A stretch of DNA of 64,000 nt from Roseiarcus sp963836695. Lineage in GTDB: Bacteria > Pseudomonadota > Alphaproteobacteria > Rhizobiales > Beijerinckiaceae. How positions within the stretch are numbered: the first letter of the stretch is position 1; each line of letters starts with the position of its first letter. Position numbers and translations under genes: made by a program. Positions 54,280 to 63,933 of the stretch are shown piece by piece. Under the pieces are notes generated by a model, which worked only from the letters and a program-made list of their open reading frames with translations, was not told the origin of the DNA and did not search any database. The stretch is from NCBI GenBank assembly GCA_963836695.1, contig CAWIKX010000024.1:339581-403580 (forward strand), read 5' to 3'.

Positions 54280-55051
54280 CTAACTCTCTTCTCCGCGCGG
54301 CTTCTTCAGCAGCACGCAATCCATGATCCAGCCATTCGCTGAACGCGCGGCGGACCTGAGCTTTTCGATCTCATCAACAATGTCCTTGAGCTTGCCCGAG
54401 ACCAGAATCTCTTCCGGCATTCCGACATAGGCGCCCCAATAAGCTTCAAGTTCGCCGTCAGCGCTGCGCAGCGCCTTGTCGGCGTTCAGCAGAACCATGA
54501 CGCTGTCGACGTTGTTGGGGAAACTCTCAGCCAGTTCCCTGCCATTCGTTATCAGGACGGCCCGGCCAATCGCGTTGGTCGGGACGCGGTGTTGCGCCGC
54601 CAGCGCCTGAATGCTGCTGATCCCCGGGATGACGTCATAATCGAGTTCGAAACCGCCCTTCGCCCGGAGATGCCCAAAAAATCCTGAGCGTACTGTCGTA
54701 GAGCGTCGGATCGCCCCAGACGAGAAATGCGCCAATGTCAAATTCGCCGAGTTCCTTGGCAATCAGCCGACCAAAAGTTTCGCTGATATCTGCGTGCCAT
54801 TCCGATACCGCTCCTTCGTAATCGTCGCTCTCTCGACGTCGGGAGGGGACCTGATACTCAACCGTTCGAAATGGCCGATCACGAACGTACCGGTCGATGA
54901 TCAGGCGGCGGACGCGGCTGAGATCGGCTTTCTCGGTTCCCTTGTCGGGGATGAAGAAGACATCGACTTTATTCAGCGCGTTGATCGCCTGGATGGTGAT
55001 GAAATCCGGATTCCCTGCACCGATGCCGATGATCATGACTTTGCGTTTCAT
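54280..55051 (-). CDS. cobF: Precorrin-6A synthase (deacetylating), one frameshift
   Basis: Restored length is about 256 residues, normal for CobF. The N-terminal frame (VMIIGIGAGNPDFITIQAIN, then ALNKVDVFFIPDKG and FLVWGDPTLYDSTLRIF) is the tetrapyrrole methylase fold with its SAM motif. A run of six A (54676-54681, T6 on the coding strand) carries one surplus base. The next frame then continues with HLRAKGGFELDYDVIPGISS, AVLITNGRELAESFP and NGWIMDCVLLKKPRGEES. CobF methylates precorrin-5 at C-1 with loss of acetate in aerobic cobalamin synthesis. No other cob gene is adjacent in this window. The homopolymer site makes an assembly indel the most likely explanation. Confidence 0.88.
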
Positions 55052-55081
55052 CGCCAGAGAGCCTCACAATTCCGACCGAGT

Positions 55082-55557
55082 TCAGCATCCGTCCGCGGCA
55101 GTCCCGCTATCGGCGAAGTCGTAGGCTTGCCGCCATTGTGACAAGCATGGCGACGATCCATATCGCGCAAGCAACTGACGGAGGGCCACCCTTATCACGC
55201 CCCTCGCGAATTTGCCCCGAGGCGCGATTAACGACCCAGGTCGATCCCCGAGGGTGACGCTGTCGGACACCCGCCGCTTTAGGTCCAGAAGCTCTGGGTC
55301 GCCGAACGCGGCGAGAAGCCTCTGGAACTGGTCGTATTCGGCGCGGTCAAACGGCTTGGTCGTCCCCAGCCCGTTTTTCTGCGGATGCGCGGGATAGAGA
55401 TGAAGGCAGGGCGTCCAATCCCCGGGAATGGGAACGGTCGCTGGATGCGTGCGTCCGGTGCTAAGCAGCTTCGGCAAAAGATGGGTATGTGGCCCGTCGC
55501 GGTTTTGCCGCCGGCTGTGGGGATCGGTTGATAGACTTCCGCTCGCCGGGCAAGCAT
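55082..55557 (-). CDS. Hypothetical protein between cobF and the radical SAM gene
   Basis: The coherent part is the C-terminal about 140 residues (GPHTHLLPKLLSTGRTHPAT, VPIPGDWTPCLHLYPAHPQ, FDRAEYDQFQRLLAAFGDPE, LLDLKRRVSDSVTLGDR), which looks like real protein by composition and amphipathic pattern. The same frame extends into the radical SAM gene and so has no obvious start. A neighbouring frame beginning at the ATG at 55557 would join it if one base were missing in the GGGCC near 55,497. I recall similar sequences in alphaproteobacteria but no function. Start and frame are uncertain. Confidence 0.5.
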
Positions 55558-55678
55558 AAGGGGGGCTTCCCGTGAACTGCAATTGCGGTATCGCGCCGGG
55601 ACTGGTAACGCTCAGGGTCGCTGAAGAGCCGACTGCTAAGCCAGATTCGGGCGGGCCCTGATCTCGCGGGGAGCCAGA

Positions 55679-57463
55679 ATGCCGGATACCGCCAAACGCC
55701 GACGATTTCTGCTGTTTCTGATCAAGCCTTCGCACTACGACGATGACGGCTATGTTATTCAGTGGATGCGCTCGGCGCTGCCGTCCAATTCGCTGGCCTG
55801 CCTCTATGGAATTGCTAACGACGCCGCCGAGAATGGCGCGTTGGGCGACAACGTCGACATCGAGATTTTTGCCCTCGACGAGACCAACACCCGCATCCGG
55901 CCCGACCGTATCGCCAGCCAGATCAAGGAAGCTGGCGGCGGCCTCGTGGGCTTCGTGGGCGCGCAGTCGAACCAGTTCCCGCGCGTCATGGACCTCGCGC
56001 GCCCGTTGCGTGCGGCGGCCATACCCGTCTGCATCGGCGGATTCCATGTCTCCGGCTGCCTCGCCATGCTGCCCGAGACGCCGGAGTTGCTTAACGAGGC
56101 GCTCGACCTCGGCATATCCCTGTTTGCGGGCGAGGCGGAGGGCCGATTCACGGACCTGCTGCGCGACGCCGCCCGCGGCGAGATGAAGCCGATCTACAAT
56201 TACCTCAATGACCTGCCGGGTCTTGAGGGCGCGACGGCGTCGATGCTGCCGCGCGAGCGCGTCAACCGCACGATAGGCATGATCGCCAGCTTCGATGCCG
56301 GGCGCGGCTGTCCATTTCTATGTTCGTTCTGCACCATCATCAACGTGCAGGGCCGAAAGTCGCGGTATCGCACGGCAGACGACATCGAGACGTTGGTTCG
56401 CGCCAATCATGCCAATGGCATCCGCTATTACTTCATCACCGACGACAACCTCGCCCGCAACCGGAACTGGGAGTTGATCTTCGACCGCCTGATTGCGCTT
56501 CGTCAGGAGGGTCTCAACTCGCGGTTCGTGATCCAGGTCGATACGGCATGCCACAAGATCCCGCGCTTCGTCGAAAAGGCGATGGCGGCCGGCGTCAAGC
56601 GGGTGTTCATCGGACTTGAGAACATCAATCCCGATAGTCTCAGCGGCGCCAAGAAGAAGCAGAACCACATCAGCGATTATCGAGAGATGCTTCAGGCTTG
56701 GCGCAAGGCGCGCGCCATCACCTACTGCGGATATATCATCGGCTTCCCGAACGACACGCCAGAATTGATCGTCCGCGACATCGAGGTCATCCAGCGCGAG
56801 CTACCCCTCGACATTCTGCAATTCTCGTGCCTGACCCCGCTGCCCGGCAGCGAGGATCACGCCAAGGCGGTGAAGGCTGGCGTCGACATCGACGCCGACC
56901 TCAACAAGTTCGACCTTGAGCACGTGGTCTGCGACCATCCGAAGATGACCCGGCAACAATGGCAGGAAGCGTATTGGTCGGCCTGGAGCACCTACTACAC
57001 TGACGACCACATGAAGACCGTCATCCGCCGGGCCGCCGCCGGTGGCGCCCGCGTCGACGCCGTCTGCTTCCTCATGGTGACATTCTGGGCGAGCAGTCAG
57101 CTCTACAACATCTACCCGCTCCAGGCAGGACTCGTGCGTCGCAAAGTACGGACCGACCGACGGCCCGGAATGCCTATCGAGAATGCGCTGATTTTCTACC
57201 CGCGGTACGCCTGGGAGACAGTCTCGATCTTCGCTCGCGCCGCCGGCAAGCTCTGGAAGCTTTGGCGTTTCGCGCGCAGCGTCCAGCGCGACCCAAATGC
57301 AAAAGCTTACAGCGACGCGGCATTGGCAGGCGCGACATCCGACAGTTCGCTTGAGATGTTCCAGCTCTCCGAATCGGCCCGGAAGGCTGGCGAAAAGGCG
57401 AGACGAATCGACGAGCAAAAGCAGCTTGCGCCTGCTCCGGCTCAGTTCGAGGCGGTGAAATAG
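55679..57463 (+). CDS. Radical SAM protein with N-terminal cobalamin-binding-type domain
   Basis: 594 residues. The N-terminal about 170 residues form a B12-binding-like Rossmann domain (GLVGFVGAQSNQFPRVMDLA, AAIPVCIGGFHVSG) but without a clear DxHxxG motif. The radical SAM core has AGRGCPFLCSFCTI, giving CxxxCxxC at residues 211, 215 and 218 for the 4Fe-4S cluster, followed by FITDDNLARNRNWELIFDRL and RVFIGLENINPDSLSGAKKK. The architecture is that of the BchE/HpnP-type B12-dependent class. The C-terminal region has hydrophobic patches (VCFLMVTFWASSQLYNI) and a basic, disordered tail. The reaction is unknown; family members methylate or rearrange carbon skeletons of lipids, tetrapyrroles or natural products. 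Confidence 0.88.
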   Translation: MPDTAKRRRFLLFLIKPSHYDDDGYVIQWMRSALPSNSLACLYGIANDAAENGALGDNVDIEIFALDETNTRIRPDRIASQIKEAGGGLVGFVGAQSNQFPRVMDLARPLRAAAIPVCIGGFHVSGCLAMLPETPELLNEALDLGISLFAGEAEGRFTDLLRDAARGEMKPIYNYLNDLPGLEGATASMLPRERVNRTIGMIASFDAGRGCPFLCSFCTIINVQGRKSRYRTADDIETLVRANHANGIRYYFITDDNLARNRNWELIFDRLIALRQEGLNSRFVIQVDTACHKIPRFVEKAMAAGVKRVFIGLENINPDSLSGAKKKQNHISDYREMLQAWRKARAITYCGYIIGFPNDTPELIVRDIEVIQRELPLDILQFSCLTPLPGSEDHAKAVKAGVDIDADLNKFDLEHVVCDHPKMTRQQWQEAYWSAWSTYYTDDHMKTVIRRAAAGGARVDAVCFLMVTFWASSQLYNIYPLQAGLVRRKVRTDRRPGMPIENALIFYPRYAWETVSIFARAAGKLWKLWRFARSVQRDPNAKAYSDAALAGATSDSSLEMFQLSESARKAGEKARRIDEQKQLAPAPAQFEAVK

Positions 57464-57848
57464 GGGTTTCGCAGAGCCGGCATCCTTGCACCGCGCTATC
57501 CGTGGGCGCGTAGGTCAGCAATCAAGGCTGCCGCGCGCAGATCGTCTATCACTTCCGAGGTCGTGGTTCGGTTTCTGGGACCAGAGCTAAGAGAAGCCGG
57601 AGCCATCCTGCTCGAGTTCTTTTGTCTTTCTGGCGCCGCGAGATCTGCCCGCTCACGTAGCGACGGCGGCTTAAGAACACAGGCGTGCGTGGCGCCATTT
57701 AGATCGATCCGAATCCAACTTGACGACCCTGGCGAATATGTCCTTATGAGCATATGGCGCGCGAATGATCGGCCTCTTTGCAGACCGATTTCGGTGTCTG
57801 GGAAACGCTGCCATTGCCCAGCAGAGGTAATAACCAAGGAGATTGATC
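57464..57848. other. Gene-free stretch upstream of the sugar ABC operon
   Basis: 385 bases after the radical SAM gene. Overlapping frames on both strands look like shadows. AAGGAG near 57,838 is the ribosome site of the binding-protein gene. The operon promoter should lie here, but no box or operator could be assigned. Confidence 0.4.
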
Positions 57849-58871
57849 GTGAACCGTCGTGAATTCATTTGGACGAGCGGGGCCGCTGTCACGGCCGTGC
57901 TGGCCGGTACGCCGGCTTTCGCCGAAGGCAAGCCGATCAAGATTGGCTACAACGTCGCGACGCTCGCCAACCCGTTCTTCCAGGGCATGACCAAGGGCGT
58001 CGTCGACGCGTCGTCCAAAACGCCCGGCGTGACCTTGCTCAACACCAACGCGAATGGCGACGCCAACACGCAATCGACGATGGTGGTCGACCTGATCAAC
58101 CAGGGCGTCGACGCGCTGATCCTCAATCCGATTAACGCCAACGCGATCGTGCCCGTCGTTCAGCAGGCCCAGAAAAAGGGGATTCCGGTCTTTACGCTCG
58201 ATCGCGGCGCCTCATGCGGGCCGTGCCAGGTCAATTTCCTCGAGACCGATAATGTCGCGCTGGGCCGCGAGGGCGCGCAGTACATCATCGACAAGCTCAA
58301 GGCTCGCTACGGCAAGATCCAGGGCAACGTGGTCGACCTCGTCGGTCTCATCGGAACGACCGCCGGTGACGACCGCGACAAAGGCTTCCTCGAAGTCTTC
58401 AATAAGGCCGCGGCGGAAAATCCGGGACTGAAACTGATCGCGCGCCAGGAGGGTCAGTTCGATCAGGAGAAGTCGTTCAATCTGATGAGTCAGATCATGG
58501 CGGCGAATCCGCAAATCGACGCGGTCTTCAACGGCAATGACGACAACGCCGTCGGAGCCTTGCGCGCCATCCGGCAGGCTAGCAAAAACGTGCCGATGAA
58601 TGATCCCAAGCACATCATCATCGTCGGCATCGACGGGACCGAACAGGCGCTGACCGCGATCCGCAAGGGCGACATGGACGCGACGCTGTCTCAAAATCCG
58701 CTGACGATGGCCAGTCAGTCGGTCAAATACGTCAATCAGTACTTCAACGGCGACAAGTCGACGATCCCCCAGCACGAGTTTTGGCCGCACATCCTTTTGA
58801 CCAAGGAGAACATCGACAGCCCCGAGGTGAAGGCCTATGGCCTCTGGGCCGACGAAGTGACCAAAGGTTGA
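57849..58871 (+). CDS. CUT2-type sugar ABC transporter substrate-binding protein (RbsB-like)
   Basis: 340 residues from the GTG at 57849, with AAGGAG 7 nt upstream; the TTG at 57843 is too close to that site. The N-terminus MNRREFIWTSGAAVTAVLAG then TPAFA carries a twin-arginine-like NRREF motif, so Tat export is possible. The mature protein is a type I periplasmic binding protein: KIGYNVATLANPFFQGMTKG, VDLINQGVDALILNPINANA, GIPVFTLDRGASCG and DAVFNGNDDNAVGALRAIRQ. This pattern binds pyranoses or furanoses such as ribose, xylose or galactose. First gene of a binding protein-ATPase-permease operon. The exact sugar is unknown. Confidence 0.9.
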   Translation: MNRREFIWTSGAAVTAVLAGTPAFAEGKPIKIGYNVATLANPFFQGMTKGVVDASSKTPGVTLLNTNANGDANTQSTMVVDLINQGVDALILNPINANAIVPVVQQAQKKGIPVFTLDRGASCGPCQVNFLETDNVALGREGAQYIIDKLKARYGKIQGNVVDLVGLIGTTAGDDRDKGFLEVFNKAAAENPGLKLIARQEGQFDQEKSFNLMSQIMAANPQIDAVFNGNDDNAVGALRAIRQASKNVPMNDPKHIIIVGIDGTEQALTAIRKGDMDATLSQNPLTMASQSVKYVNQYFNGDKSTIPQHEFWPHILLTKENIDSPEVKAYGLWADEVTKG

Positions 58872-58887
58872 GGCTCGAGGGGGCGGA

Positions 58888-60393
58888 ATGGAAGCGTCAG
58901 CAGGCGCGGCGCCGCATCTTCTCGAAATGGACCGCGTCTCCAAGGCGTTTCTCGGTGTGCCCGTTCTCAACCACGTGTCGATGTCGCTCGATGAGGGTGA
59001 AGTTCTTGGCGTCGTCGGTGAGAACGGCGCCGGCAAATCGACTCTGATGAAGATCTTGGCCGGCATCCATCAGCCCGGTGAGGGGACGATCAAGCTGGGG
59101 AGCGAGGTCTTCGCTCCCCATAAGCCCCGCGACGCCTTGGATGCGGGGATCATCGTTGTCCATCAGGAGCTGAGCCAGTTTCCGGATCAGACAGTCGCTG
59201 AAAATATCTTCGCCGGCGGATTGCCTCGCACGGCCGCCGGAACCGTCCGTCACGGTGAACTCATGCGCCAGGCGCGCGGCGTGCTTGATCAGGTCGGTCT
59301 CGACATTGCGCCCTCGACGCGCATTCGCAACCTGTCGCTCGCCCAACGCCAATTGGTCGAGATCGGGCGCGCGCTTTCCCGTAGCGCGCGCGTCATCGTT
59401 CTCGACGAGCCGACCGCGACGCTCACCACTCACGAAGTGCAGATTTTGTTTGCGACCGTCGCCCGGCTGAAGAAGACGGGGGTCGGCATTATTTTTATCA
59501 GTCACCACCTCGAGGAAGTGTTTGAGATTTGCGACCGCATTACTGTGATGCGTGACGGCGTGAGCGTCGAAACCAGGCCCGTTCAAGATTGGACGGAGGA
59601 GTTGCTCGTGCGCGCCATGGTCAACAGGCCGATCAGCAGTTTTTTTCCGAAGCAGAATATCAAGCTCGGCCCGTCGCTGCTCGAAGTTAAAGGCCTGTCC
59701 TCGGGAGACCGCTTCGCCGATGTGTCGTTCGACGTCCGGGCGGGCGAAATCTATGGCATAGCAGGGCTTGTCGGCGCAGGGCGCACCGAGGTTCTGAAGA
59801 CAATTTTTGGCGCGCTGCCGATGACCGGCGGCCGCATTCGCGTCGAGGGCAAGGACCACGTGCCGCATTCTCCACGTCGCTCGCTCCGGGACGGGATGGT
59901 GCTGACGCCGGAAGACCGAAAGGCTGAAGGGCTGATTTTGCCGTTCTCCATTCGCCAGAATATTGCGCTTTCGACTCTCAAGGCCATGTCGCGCTGGGGC
60001 GTTCTCTCGTCGCGGGCCATACAGCGGTTGGCCAGCGCGTCGATCGAGAGTTTGCGCATCCGCGCGACTTCAGCCAGCCAAGAAGTTCGACGCCTCTCGG
60101 GGGGCAATCAGCAGAAAGTTGTCCTTGCGCGCGCCATTAGCGCTTCACCGCGGGTGTTCCTGCTCGACGAGCCGACGCGCGGCGTCGACGTCGGAGCGAA
60201 GGTCGAAGTCTACAATTTGATCGGCCAATTGGCCGCCAAGGGAGCCGCTGTCGTGATCGTTTCGTCCGATCTTCTCGAGCTCCTGGGTCTTTGCGACCGC
60301 ATTGGCGTGATGCGAGCCGGCCGGATGGCGGGCGAGGTCGATCGGGTCGATTTCAGCCAGGACCGTCTCATGTCTCTAGCAGCCGTCGGCTAA
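58888..60393 (+). CDS. CUT2-type sugar ABC transporter ATPase (RbsA/MglA-like)
   Basis: 501 residues with two fused ATPase domains, as usual for this class. Domain 1: Walker A GENGAGKSTL (about 48), the RNLSLAQRQLVEIGRALSRS signature and Walker B VIVLDEPTATLT. Domain 2: a degenerate Walker A (GLVGAGRTEVL), RLSGGNQQKVVLARAISASP and VFLLDEPTRGVDVGAK. It energises uptake through the adjacent permease. It starts 17 bp after the binding-protein stop. No defects were seen, in contrast to the second ATPase gene at 62.4-63.9 kb. Confidence 0.94.
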   Translation: MEASAGAAPHLLEMDRVSKAFLGVPVLNHVSMSLDEGEVLGVVGENGAGKSTLMKILAGIHQPGEGTIKLGSEVFAPHKPRDALDAGIIVVHQELSQFPDQTVAENIFAGGLPRTAAGTVRHGELMRQARGVLDQVGLDIAPSTRIRNLSLAQRQLVEIGRALSRSARVIVLDEPTATLTTHEVQILFATVARLKKTGVGIIFISHHLEEVFEICDRITVMRDGVSVETRPVQDWTEELLVRAMVNRPISSFFPKQNIKLGPSLLEVKGLSSGDRFADVSFDVRAGEIYGIAGLVGAGRTEVLKTIFGALPMTGGRIRVEGKDHVPHSPRRSLRDGMVLTPEDRKAEGLILPFSIRQNIALSTLKAMSRWGVLSSRAIQRLASASIESLRIRATSASQEVRRLSGGNQQKVVLARAISASPRVFLLDEPTRGVDVGAKVEVYNLIGQLAAKGAAVVIVSSDLLELLGLCDRIGVMRAGRMAGEVDRVDFSQDRLMSLAAVG

Positions 60394-60397
60394 GCTT

Positions 60398-61403
60398 ATG
60401 TCGACCGATGAAAGGGCGCAGGCGCCCGTTACCCGCGCAACCGTGAAAGGGCCGCGTTTCGGCGATTTCAGCGAGATCGCCATCGTTGTCGTCTTCCTGG
60501 CGATCGTCCTCTATCTGTCGCTCTCCACCTCCACCTTCCTGTCAGCGCCGAACATCATGGCGATCTTGGTGGCGACCTCGCTGATCGCGGTCGTCGCCTG
60601 CGGGCAGACCTTCGTCATCATCACCGGCGGGATCGACCTTTCTTCCGGCTCTGTCGTGGCGCTCTCCGGCGTCATTACGGGTCTCGTGCTGCACTTGGGC
60701 GTGCCCATATGGGCCTCGATCGGCGTCGGCATCTTGGTCGGACTTGCTTGCGGGCTGTTCAACGGCCTCTCTATCACCTACCTCAATATGAACCCGTTCA
60801 TCGTCACGCTGGCGATGATGTCGATGGCGCGCGGCCTCGCCTTCATCGTGACCAACGGTCAGACAATCTTTGGCTTCGACGACACCTTCGATTCGATCGG
60901 CGGCGGCGTCTGGACAATTCCCGGTATCGGCAGGGCGCCGGTTGCCGGCGTCATTTCTTTGGCGGCGCTCGGCATCGGCGCTTTCGTCCTAAAGAAGACC
61001 GTGTTCGGCAGCGAGGTCTATTCCGTCGGAGGAAATCGCGAAGCGGCGGTGATCGCGGGCATTCCCGTCCAGCGCACCCAGATCCTCGTCTATATGATCT
61101 CAGGCGCTTTAGCGGGCCTCGGCGGCGTCATCCTGACAGGCCGGCTCGAACTCCGCGCAGCCGATCGCCGCGACGGGCCTCGAACTGAACGCGATCGCAG
61201 CGGTCGTCATTGGCGGAGCCTCGCTCTTCGGAGGCCGCGGCTCCATGCTCGGCACCATTCTGGGCGTGCTTCTCATCGGCGTGATCAACAATGGGCTCAC
61301 GCTTCACAATGTCGAGCCGTTCTGGGTTCAGTTCATTCAGGGCGCGGTGATTTTCCTCGCCGTCCTGTTCGACTCGCTGAACCAGAAGCGCCGGGGCGCA
61401 TGA
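60398..61403 (+). CDS. CUT2-type sugar ABC transporter permease (RbsC-like), one frameshift
   Basis: Restored length is about 334 residues. The frame shows the BPD_transp_2 fold: TFLSAPNIMAILVATSLIAV, ACGQTFVIITGGIDLSSGSV and FIVTLAMMSMARGLAFIVTN, with about eight to ten membrane segments. In GGVILTGRL, one surplus base near 61,147 moves the rest (NSAQPIAATGLELNAIAAVV, then IGGASLFGGRGSML, GVLLIGVINNGLTLHNVEPF) into the next frame, ending at TGA 61401-61403. The normal continuation in the second frame points to an assembly indel. It lies 4 bp after the ATPase gene and ends 3 bp before the convergent permease gene. Confidence 0.87.
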
Positions 61404-61406
61404 GAG

Positions 61407-62356
61407 CTACCGGCGGTTCACCGACACCGCGAGAATGATGATCGCGCCCTTGATGACTTCCTGGATGCTGGTCGAGAGCCCCATGACCAGAAGGCCGAAG
61501 CCGAGGATGCCGATGAAGATCGCGCCGACCACCGAGCCGATAATCGAACCGTAGCCTCCAAAAAGGCTCGTTCCGCCGATAATCACCGCCGCGATCACGT
61601 CGAGCTCGAGCCCCGCGCCGAGGCTCGGGTTGCCAGCGGTCGAGCGTGCGGCGAGCATCATGCCCGCGAGCGACGCCGTGACGCCGGAGATGATGAAGGC
61701 AGCAATCTTCGTCTCGTCCGTCCTGACGCCTGAGAACCGGGCCGCGATCGGATTGCCGCCGGTCGCGAAGACCCTGCGGCCGAACGGCATCTGGTGCAGG
61801 AGATAATATCCGAGCGCCGTCAAGACGAGCGTCCACAAGATCGGCGCTTGTATGCCAATGAACGAGCCGTTCCAGAAGACAGCCGAAAACGCATCGTCGA
61901 GAATTGGGACGGATCTCGTGTCGGTGACTGTCAGCGCGAGGCCAGAGAAGATCGACAGCATGCCGAGAGTGACTAGGAACGATGGAATTCGGACCTTGGT
62001 GACAAGAAGGCCGGAGGCGGCCCCAATAAGGGCGCCCATGGCGAGCACGATCAAAGGCGTAACGAAGGTCGGAATCTCGCGCTCGTAGAGGATGGCGGTC
62101 ACCATGCTTGCGAAGCTCGAAGCGACCCGACCGAAAGATCGATCTCGCCGCAGACGATGACGAAGGTCATTCCGATTGCCATCACGGATACAATCGCGGT
62201 GATGCGCAGCACCGCGCTCGCCGTCGTCAGCGACGCGAAATGGGGAGCAAAAATGATGAAATAGAGGGTGATGAGGGCGAAGATGCCGTAAGTGATGTGA
62301 TCTCGGGCGAAATTGGCGAGACTGCTCCTGCCCGTGTGCCCGACGGGCGTCGTCAT
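61407..62356 (-). CDS. Second CUT2-type sugar ABC permease, one frameshift
   Basis: Restored length is about 316 residues. The N-terminal frame from 62356 (HITYGIFALITLYFIIFAPH, MAIGMTFVIVCGEIDLSVGS) shifts near 62,118, where one base is missing, into the frame FASMVTAILYEREIPTFVTP, FLVTLGMLSIFSGLALTVTD and GTSLFGGYGSIIGSVVGAIF. The first gene part overlaps the ATPase stop (62356/62353) by 4 bp, as in an operon. It belongs to a second sugar uptake system on the minus strand, convergent with the first. Substrate unknown. Confidence 0.85.
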
Positions 62357-63898
62357 GCCGCTTTTTCCTCATTGTGCAGTTCAGCCTGTCGGGCGGCGTC
62401 AGTCTGGAGAAGCGCCCGAAGGGACGCTTCGTCGTCGATCCTTTCGAGGCCGCGCGTGATGCGGCCTTCGGCCATCACCAGGATCCGGTCGCAAAGCTCG
62501 ATCAGCTCTTCAAGCTCCGATGAGATCAAGAGAACCCCTACGCCTTGCGCGGCCATTCGCTTGATCAGCTTACGCATGTCGCGCTTGGCGTTGACGTCGA
62601 CGCCGGCTGTCGGCTCGTCAAGGATGAGCAATTTTGGGTTCGTGGCGAGCCACTTGGCGAAGACCACCTTCTGTTGGTTCCCACCCGACAGCTCCTGCGC
62701 GGCTTGCGACGGCCCCCGACAAAGCAGGGTCAGTCGGTGCGGTAGCGCGCGAAAAGCGAGGCGATCCGCTGCGTCGCCATCGGTCCGAAACCGCGCGCAT
62801 AGGACAGGTTGTCGAGATTGGTCAGCGCGAAATTCTCCGAGAGCGATCGGATGGCGACGAGGCCCTCCAGTCTTCGGTCCTCCGGGACAAAGCCGATCTT
62901 TGCCGCAACCGCGCTCGAAACGCTGCCGGTTTGCACTGTTCGCTCCGCAACCAAGATTGCGCCGGCGGCGTCGGGGACGAGGCCGAAAATCGCCTTGGCC
63001 AGGGTGGAGCGTCCGCTGCCGACCAGACCCGCGAGGCCGACGATCTCCTGCGGCAGAATCTCAAAAGAGATGTCTGAGAGTTTGCGCGCGGTCCTGAGCC
63101 TGGAGACGGAGAGAACGGGCGCCCCAGACTTGGCGGCGGCGCGCTGTTGAACCGGCACGTTCTCGACCGGCGTCGATTTACCCTGAGCCTCCGGTGACCG
63201 TGACATCAGCGACGCGATATGAGCGATCGAGGTCTCGCCCGGCAGGAGGGGCCCGAGGAGGCGCCCATCCTTGACGATAGAGATGCGGTCCGACAGGCGC
63301 AGCACGTCCGCCATGCGATGGCTGATGTAGACAATGCCGATGCCAGAGGCTTTGAGCTGGTCGACGGTCGCAAATAACGTTTCCTCCTCGCGCACCGTCA
63401 GAGATGAGGTTGGCTCGTCCATGACGAGGAGCTTGGCGCCGCGTGACAACGCCTTCAGGATCTCCAGCATTTGGCGCTGCGCGAAGCCGAGATCGCCAAC
63501 ACGCGTCGGAGGCGCGTAAGTTGAAAGCGTAGCGATCGATGAGCGCCTGGGCGTCGGTGACCATACGTTTCGTGTCGACTTGCTCATCCGAACGCGCGCG
63601 GCTCGCGTAGGATGAAGAGATTCTCCGCCACCGTGCGGTTTGGCAGAACGCTGAGCTCTTGAAAGATCATCGCAATGCCGCGGTCGAGCCGCTCCCGCAG
63701 GGACAGCGCCGTGACGTCCTCGCCATCGAGAACGATGCGGCCGCCGTCTGCCGCATAGACCCCGATGAGCACCTTCATCAGGGTCGATTTGCCGGCGCCG
63801 TTCTCGCCGAGCAACGCGTGCGCTTCGCCCGCGTTGACCACGAAATTGACGTCGATCAGAATTCTATTCTCGCCAAACGACTTCTCGATGCGCTCCAT
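62353..63898 (-). CDS. Second CUT2-type sugar ABC ATPase, several frameshifts
   Basis: Four frame segments together cover a normal double ATPase of about 515 residues. 63898-63585: SFGENRILIDVNFVVN, HALLGENGAGKSTLMKVLIG and IAMIFQELSVLPNRTVAENL. Then a short piece around MVTDAQALIDRYAFNLRA. Then 63,500-62,735: GDLGFAQRQMLEILKALSRG, LLVMDEPTSSLT and GLAGLVGSGRSTLAKAIFGL. Last, after near 62,735: ELSGGNQQKVVFAKWLATNP and LLILDEPTAGVDVNAKRDMR. All functional motifs are present, but the frame changes near 63,585, 63,505 and 62,735. Either the gene is freshly dead or this stretch has poor base accuracy. It is upstream of and coupled to the second permease gene. Confidence 0.8.
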
Positions 63899-63933
63899 CG
63901 ATACAGCGACGCGCAGCGCTTGCGAGCGCCGAG

